A DNA stretch of 64,000 nucleotides from RGIG426 sp045598065 (GTDB taxonomy: Bacteria; Bacillota; Clostridia; Oscillospirales; Acutalibacteraceae): positions 1-64,000 of the forward strand of contig JAZLLJ010000030.1 of NCBI GenBank assembly GCA_045598065.1. Reading direction: 5' to 3'. The number at the start of each line of letters is the position of its first letter. The stretch's first letter is position 1. The position numbers and the translations under genes are program-made. The notes under the pieces are model-generated. The model was not told the origin of the DNA and did not search any database. It was given only the letters and a program-made list of their open reading frames with translations. Positions 59,388 to 64,000 of this stretch are shown piece by piece.

Positions 59388-62111
59388 TTATTTTTTATTT
59401 TGGTTTCCCGGAAGTGGCTTCGGATTACTCAGCGGATCGTAAATTCTCTTCGGCGGAGACTTTTTCTTCGGAACATCCACCGCCGCATTGCTCGCTTGAA
59501 CGTTGCCGTTGTTCGCCGGGACGGCGTTGTTGTTCGCCGGGACGGCGTTGTTGTTCGCCGGGACGGCGTTGTTGTTCGCCGGAACAGCGTTGTTGTTCGC
59601 CGGAACAGCGTTGTTGTTCGCCGGAACAGCGTTGCCGCCGCCTTGGTTTCCACCACCGACATTACCGCCTCGGTTTCCACCGCCGACATTACCGCCTTGG
59701 TTTCCACCACCGACATTACCGCCTTGGTTTCCACCACCGACATTACCACCTTGGTTTCCACCGCCGGCTACGTTGCCGCCGTTTCCGCCTTGGTTTCCGC
59801 CCTTCGGCTGCGCAGGCTTACTCGGTGCCGGAGCAGGTTTCGATTGGTCCGCACCCACGGCATCCTTACCGTAATACACACCGCCGAGGCCTTTTCCGTC
59901 ATGGCCTTTTTTGTAGGCATCGTTCTCGGCTTCGGTATACTTTTTGCCGTTTTCGGCGCGGCCGACGTACTGTTCACCGCGTTCGTTTTTGCCAAGACCT
60001 TTCAGCATGGACTGGCGTTCCGACTCGGTAAACGCATTGCCCATATCGTCTTTACCAACGTAGGCCTCACCGTCGGCATTAGTGCCAAGACCATAGTCTT
60101 GCTGACTCTGCGGAAGCGGTTGTTCGCCTTCGACATTCGTACCGTTTTCATTGTTCAAAGAGGTAGTGCTTTCCGTCTGGTTCTCGTTTCCGTTGCCCTG
60201 CTGATTACTCGGAAGCACGCCGTTTGTATTGTTGTCTTCGGTATTATTAGCCGTGTTCGTACCGTTTTGGTTAGTGTTATCCGTGGTGGTGTTGTTGTTA
60301 TTATTATCCTTTTGCTGGTTGTCGGGCAAGCCATTAGAGTTGTTGTTATTGTTATTGTTGTTGTTTTCGGCTTTCTTCGCAACAGCACCAGCAGCGGCCG
60401 CACCGGCAGCGCCGGCAACACCGGCGCCGACTTTTTGCGCCAATTTCGCCGCTTTTTCTTTCTTCGCAGCTTCTTTCTTATCCTTTTCGCGATCTTTTTT
60501 CGCCTGTTTCTTCTCGCCGAGCGGATCATCCGGATCCTCGCCGCCGAAGTGCTTACCGAAGTGACGGCCGAACTGACGGTCAGCCAAATCGTTGGTATTC
60601 GATGCCTGGATAGCGGCAAAGCCCGCGTTGTTCGCCAAGATACCGGTGAGGATGCCGCTGAAACGGCTGACACCTTCCATCATACCGGTGATAAGTAAAC
60701 CTTTGGCAACCACGTTTAACGTGGCGGAAGGAAGCAGAATCAAATTCGAATCCATCACCATAGGAACGAACAAAATGACAAGACGCATGGGAATAATGTT
60801 GCCGAACACGCCGAACATCTGGATAATCATAGAAGTCGTCCACTCCTTAAAACGACGACCGTCATCCAAAGACATAGTCGCCGCAAGAGGAGGCGCAATA
60901 ACATAAAGTCCGACAATGTTTACAAGACGTGTGCAGCAGTTGAGGATACAACGGTACAAGTTTTTCAGTACCCAATATCCCACAAACCAAATCATAAAGT
61001 AGGAAATACCGCCAAGCTGATAACGGAAAGCGGATTTCACGTCGCTAAACGAATAAATGCTCTTTTCGCCGGTATAGAACGCACCGCGCAATCCATCAGA
61101 AACACTGGGATTCTTGTTAAAGTTATCATTCTTCGCCGCATTCATCGTTCCCATAAGGAACACCACGCGGTCAAGGGATGCGCTGTCGGCAGAAGTATAT
61201 TCGTTTTTGTAACTCTTCAGTGCACGGAAACTGGCATCCGTTCGGAGAATATCCATAATATCGGTAAGTGCCTGCGAAGTCTCCGGATAATAGAGATCCA
61301 TGCTCAACTCGTTTTCGGGGTTGGCCGCATATACCAACCGTTCGAGCTCACTTTGCCAGGTATGTATCGGTTTTTGCTCTTCGTCCCGGGTGGGATACAC
61401 CAAATCGAATATCCCTTTGTCCTGCAAATAGAGCAGTTTAGGACGAATTTCGTTATAACAAGTATTCAAATTGTAACGATGGTTATACGTGGCGTTCATA
61501 GAATACTCATCAATGGTCGTGAGAATATCGAACATCACGGCACGATCCTCGTCCGTAAATTCAATCTCTTGCTTTTGAGTAAGCGCTTTATTTTGGTCAA
61601 ACACGTAACTGACACGCTCGATAAGGACGTTTGTAAAGGTCATCGTCACCGACATAACAGCGGTCAACATAACCATCACAAACAAACTTTTCAGCATACC
61701 GCCGATAATCTGTCCCAGCGACTGCTGCTGTTTGTCGTTGATATCGAACATCTTTCGCACCACGGCGATAATGGTGAACACAACGGCAAGGACGGCGCCT
61801 ATCATTACCATTCCCCAATAGATGCCGTTGATGGCCTCATTTTCAAAGAACAGGTTGGTCAGATAGGTAAAATCCTCTTTCATCTGCACCTTGCTGATGC
61901 CTGCAAACACCGCAAACACCGCGTATGCCGCTTTGATGATATCGCACCAGGCCCAGGTCAAGTAATAGCAAGCAATTCCAAGGCCTTCTTTGATCGCGTC
62001 AAGGATGGCATTACCGATGGCATCCGCGATACTGTCAAATACATCGCCGATAACATCAACGATGGAATCAAACACATCGAAAATGCCCATTATTCCCAAG
62101 GATCGGAACAT
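59388..62111 (-). CDS. VirB6/TrbL-like polytopic channel protein with Asn/Gly repeat tail
   Basis: Likely membrane channel component of the type IV machine, 907 residues. About six to eight hydrophobic segments lie in 44-510, including WAWCDIIKAAYAVFAVFAGI, GMVMIGAVLAVVFTIIAVV and KSLFVMVMLTAVMSV, and the SLDDGRRFKEWTTSMI loop before the last group, as in TrbL/VirB6-type proteins. From about 530 the chain is soluble: Lys/Ala-rich, then poly-Asn (about 580-680), then three related GLG-x-N-x-x-GE-x-YVG motifs, then nine-residue GGNVGGGNQ repeats and six AVPANNN repeats, ending in a basic tail. GGGAGAG is 9 bases before the ATG at 62111; ATG 62090 is an alternative. The tail side relative to the membrane is not determined. 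Confidence 0.85.
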   Translation of the reverse strand: MFRSLGIMGIFDVFDSIVDVIGDVFDSIADAIGNAILDAIKEGLGIACYYLTWAWCDIIKAAYAVFAVFAGISKVQMKEDFTYLTNLFFENEAINGIYWGMVMIGAVLAVVFTIIAVVRKMFDINDKQQQSLGQIIGGMLKSLFVMVMLTAVMSVTMTFTNVLIERVSYVFDQNKALTQKQEIEFTDEDRAVMFDILTTIDEYSMNATYNHRYNLNTCYNEIRPKLLYLQDKGIFDLVYPTRDEEQKPIHTWQSELERLVYAANPENELSMDLYYPETSQALTDIMDILRTDASFRALKSYKNEYTSADSASLDRVVFLMGTMNAAKNDNFNKNPSVSDGLRGAFYTGEKSIYSFSDVKSAFRYQLGGISYFMIWFVGYWVLKNLYRCILNCCTRLVNIVGLYVIAPPLAATMSLDDGRRFKEWTTSMIIQMFGVFGNIIPMRLVILFVPMVMDSNLILLPSATLNVVAKGLLITGMMEGVSRFSGILTGILANNAGFAAIQASNTNDLADRQFGRHFGKHFGGEDPDDPLGEKKQAKKDREKDKKEAAKKEKAAKLAQKVGAGVAGAAGAAAAGAVAKKAENNNNNNNNNSNGLPDNQQKDNNNNNTTTDNTNQNGTNTANNTEDNNTNGVLPSNQQGNGNENQTESTTSLNNENGTNVEGEQPLPQSQQDYGLGTNADGEAYVGKDDMGNAFTESERQSMLKGLGKNERGEQYVGRAENGKKYTEAENDAYKKGHDGKGLGGVYYGKDAVGADQSKPAPAPSKPAQPKGGNQGGNGGNVAGGGNQGGNVGGGNQGGNVGGGNQGGNVGGGNRGGNVGGGNQGGGNAVPANNNAVPANNNAVPANNNAVPANNNAVPANNNAVPANNGNVQASNAAVDVPKKKSPPKRIYDPLSNPKPLPGNQNKK
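59510..59770. repeat. Two adjacent in-frame tandem repeats (21 bp and 27 bp)
   Basis: About 59510-59635 holds six copies of a 21-bp unit (three with GGGACGGCG, three with GGAACAGCG), coding AVPANNN. About 59638-59770 holds four to five copies of a 27-bp unit (GGTTTCCACC(A/G)CCGACATTACC core), coding GGNVGGGNQ. Both keep the reading frame. Confidence 0.9.
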
Positions 62112-62149
62112 ATCTTAACGCTCTCCCTTCTTTGTGGATTTGTGCGAAA

Positions 62150-63088
62150 TCAACGCACACGCAATTTCTTTCTGGAAACAACAAGATACGCAATGAGTCC
62201 TCCGAGCGTCGCCAACAACAGCAGGGCAAACGCGACAGCGGACAGGTTAAAATAAATCAAAATGCGGAAATTATAGGTAGTTTCATTGCCTGCGGCATCC
62301 GTGAGAATCAGGTGGTAGACACCGCTTTGTGTCAATTTGTCTTTCTTTTGAATTTCCCGATTGCCGAGCAGGATTTTAATGGAAACATCCGGCTCCAAAT
62401 CGGAAATATCCACCGGGCCTTTGGCCACGTTGTTTTTCACCGCTTCCAATTTCAATGTCGGCGGCGTGTGATCCACTTCAACGCTAAGGGTGTACGGATG
62501 GTCAATCACATCACAGCGATAACTGATTGTGTATTTTCCCTCCGCAGACATATCCGCCACGTTAAAACTAAACGGAGCCTCCGCTCCATCGAGACGGGCA
62601 TCTGTAATAGTAAACCCCTCAGGAACCATAAAAGTTTCAAGAAGTCCGGTTTTTTTTGCTAAAATTGTGAAGCGGAGGATTTGTTCGGCGCGAGTACCAA
62701 CACCCGTAGCCAACAGAATGTATTCTCCGGTTTCTTCGATGTGGTCATAATCCACATCCTTCACCGTTTCTCCGTCACGGGTAAGTGTCGGAGTGACGCC
62801 GGCGGGAATTTTTATTTTCACCGGTTCCGTCGTGTACATTCCATCCGCCACAGAAGCATAAAAACTACCTTCCGGCGTAACGGTTTCTTTGGTATAGCAA
62901 AACATTCCCTCGTTTTTATCGTACCAGGTCGTTTCGTTGACACAAACAAGCGTGTAGCCGGTTTCCTCGTCCAGAGGTTGGTCGGTATCGGGGTTGATTT
63001 GTTCGATGGTGGTGGAAACCGCCGCTGCATTGAATCCAAGCGACATACACAGCACAACCGTCAAAACTATCGCAATAAGCTTTTTCAC
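62150..63088 (-). CDS. Membrane-anchored extracellular protein with Ig-like domain
   Basis: The 312 residues have a Sec signal peptide (KKLIAIVLTVVLCMSLGFNAAA), an extracellular part of beta strands, a C-terminal Ig-like domain at about 200-275 (DHTPPTLKLE ... SGVYHLILTDAAGNET) and a single TM near the end (about 282-302) followed by a short basic tail, so it faces outward. The start is GTG 63088, 8 bases after GAGGGG; GTG 63106, whose GTGA overlaps the coupling-protein stop, is the alternative. It lies between virD4 and the virB6-like gene in the secretion locus and may be a surface part of the machine. Confidence 0.8.
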   Translation of the reverse strand: MKKLIAIVLTVVLCMSLGFNAAAVSTTIEQINPDTDQPLDEETGYTLVCVNETTWYDKNEGMFCYTKETVTPEGSFYASVADGMYTTEPVKIKIPAGVTPTLTRDGETVKDVDYDHIEETGEYILLATGVGTRAEQILRFTILAKKTGLLETFMVPEGFTITDARLDGAEAPFSFNVADMSAEGKYTISYRCDVIDHPYTLSVEVDHTPPTLKLEAVKNNVAKGPVDISDLEPDVSIKILLGNREIQKKDKLTQSGVYHLILTDAAGNETTYNFRILIYFNLSAVAFALLLLATLGGLIAYLVVSRKKLRVR

Positions 63089-63102
63089 GTTCTCCACCCC
63101 TC

Positions 63103-64000
63103 TCACTGCTTCAGCACGGTAGCGTTTCGTGCCTTGATATCATAAAACGCTTCATCCGCTCGGAAAATGTGAGAACGAATCTCGTCCAAATCCATCCGAC
63201 CGAACTGATAGAAGTCGCATTTGTATGACGGGGTGTATTTGGTCATCAGCGGATAGTTACCGAACGTCACGATAATGGCGTTACCGGTCGAGGTTTTATT
63301 GTTAAGTTTTTGCAAATCCGACGGATAAATAAGCGGACGAGTCTGCAACTGGTTACTGACGTTCATATCGCCGTCTTTCGAACCGAGACCGGCGGAAGTC
63401 GAAGTGGTACGCACCGTTTTGTTACCGCACAACTCCGAGAACTCTTTACAAGTGCCGATATCGTTCGAACCGATAAACATTTTCAGCGCACAGTTGGATT
63501 TCACAACGTCCGCCACGCCCTCGCCGTAAATATTGTTGAGCTGGGCGTAACTCTGCACCACCATATTGAACCAAATCTTACGGCTACGACCGACGGTAAT
63601 CATCTTGTCGAATTTCTCGATACGCGGCATATTACCGAACTCATCGAGGATGAAATACACGTTGCGCGGCAAAGACAAATCCTCGCGCGCGGACGCGACT
63701 TTAATTAAACCCTTATAGAGACTCAGGATAAACAACGACGCCAATCCGTGTCGAGTATCCTTTTCGTCCGGGATTTTAAGGAACAACGCCGTGGGACGTT
63801 CGGCGAATTGTTCGGCGCGGATATCCGTGGCCGAAGTCAAGCCGCAAATGCCGCGGTCGTTGAAAATATTCAATTTATCGAAGGTAATAGACATATAGCT
63901 GGAAAGCGTTTGATCCGCCGCCGCCAACACCTGGCGAGACAGCGACACCGCTTGGGACAGTTTGCTTCTGCCCTCAAAATAGCGTTTTAAATGGATATAG
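63103..64000 (-). CDS. virD4: VirD4/TraG-type coupling ATPase (partial, 5' end outside window)
   Basis: C-terminal 299 residues of a type IV coupling protein that would feed substrates to the channel. The frame is open to the window edge (reading YIHLKRYFEGRS before the first in-frame GTG at 63948), so the Walker A part is missing here. Present are the Walker B region YFILDEFGNMPRIEKFD, VGRSRKIWFNMVVQSYAQLN, the FIGSNDIGTCKEFSELCG block, and GNAIIVTFGNYPLMT, all typical of TraG/VirD4. It is the first visible gene of the leftward locus; the Ig-like membrane protein gene follows with at most a few bases between. Confidence 0.93.
   Translation of the reverse strand, partial: YIHLKRYFEGRSKLSQAVSLSRQVLAAADQTLSSYMSITFDKLNIFNDRGICGLTSATDIRAEQFAERPTALFLKIPDEKDTRHGLASLFILSLYKGLIKVASAREDLSLPRNVYFILDEFGNMPRIEKFDKMITVGRSRKIWFNMVVQSYAQLNNIYGEGVADVVKSNCALKMFIGSNDIGTCKEFSELCGNKTVRTTSTSAGLGSKDGDMNVSNQLQTRPLIYPSDLQKLNNKTSTGNAIIVTFGNYPLMTKYTPSYKCDFYQFGRMDLDEIRSHIFRADEAFYDIKARNATVLKQ

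Noticed and set aside
59510..59770. Regular short repeats as a CRISPR array
   Set aside because: Periods of 21 and 27 bases with no spacers, continuous in the coding frame; they encode peptide repeats.
48393..64000. Calling the right-hand locus an integrative conjugative element
   Set aside because: Only the secretion core is visible; no relaxase, integrase, excisionase, replication gene or att repeat was found within the window. The right edge is open, so this is kept as the main test and not as a call.

Overview
The window reads as chromosome of an anaerobic clostridial Firmicute, probably an uncultured Oscillospiraceae/Ruminococcaceae relative. The grounds are the rnj-rplI-dnaB-tilS-hpt-ftsH block, a clostridial AbrB with a Cys4 tail, a type III glutamine synthetase, an rnfCDGEAB complex, archaeal-type phosphoglycerate mutase, strong GGAGG ribosome binding sites, frequent TTG/GTG starts and moderate GC. 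Placement is inference; there is no rRNA gene to test it.

Left part (1-15.5 kb): the end of an F1Fo ATP synthase operon, in which the C-terminal part of the delta subunit is fused in frame to alpha, followed by gamma, beta and epsilon. Then come a MazF-type endoribonuclease without an adjacent MazE, a divergent AbrB regulator, and a leftward housekeeping operon (RNase J, L9, DnaB, TilS, Hpt, FtsH) whose promoter lies back to back with that of RNase HI. A cysteine desulfurase/IscU pair follows.

Middle part (15.5-48.3 kb): a hairpin-rich intergenic element, an orphan gene, a membrane PP2C phosphatase, tRNA-Leu(GAG), an SPFH/zinc-ribbon protein and three unrecognised genes, tRNA-Leu(UAG) behind valS, then apgM and pdxK. 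A cluster of short GTAGGG-headed palindromes separates these from a ten-gene leftward redox operon: rnfCDGEAB, a duplicated lipoprotein, apbE, and NusG-domain-II and Gx-transporter genes like those of flavin-based extracellular electron transfer loci. The flavin transferase would flavinylate RnfG and RnfD. Rightward follow type III glutamine synthetase, a nucleoside salvage operon (deoC-deoD-deoB-cdd), and a polyamine ABC transporter operon (potABCD) with a leader of about 250 nt, ending in an aldose-1-epimerase-like gene.

Right part (48.3-64 kb): a leftward locus, open at the window edge, with the core of a Gram-positive type IV secretion machine: a VirD4/TraG coupling ATPase (partial), a membrane-anchored Ig-like protein, a VirB6/TrbL-like channel protein with an Asn/Gly repeat tail, and a VirB4 ATPase carrying its own N-terminal PrgI-like membrane segment and a Lys-Pro-Glu repeat tail. 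Downstream, and apparently in the same unit, are a STAS-domain protein, a 1652-residue secreted multi-module beta protein, a smaller membrane-anchored protein that shares a domain with it, and a very charged cytosolic protein. No relaxase, integrase or attachment site is visible. This is the best candidate for an undescribed system in the window.
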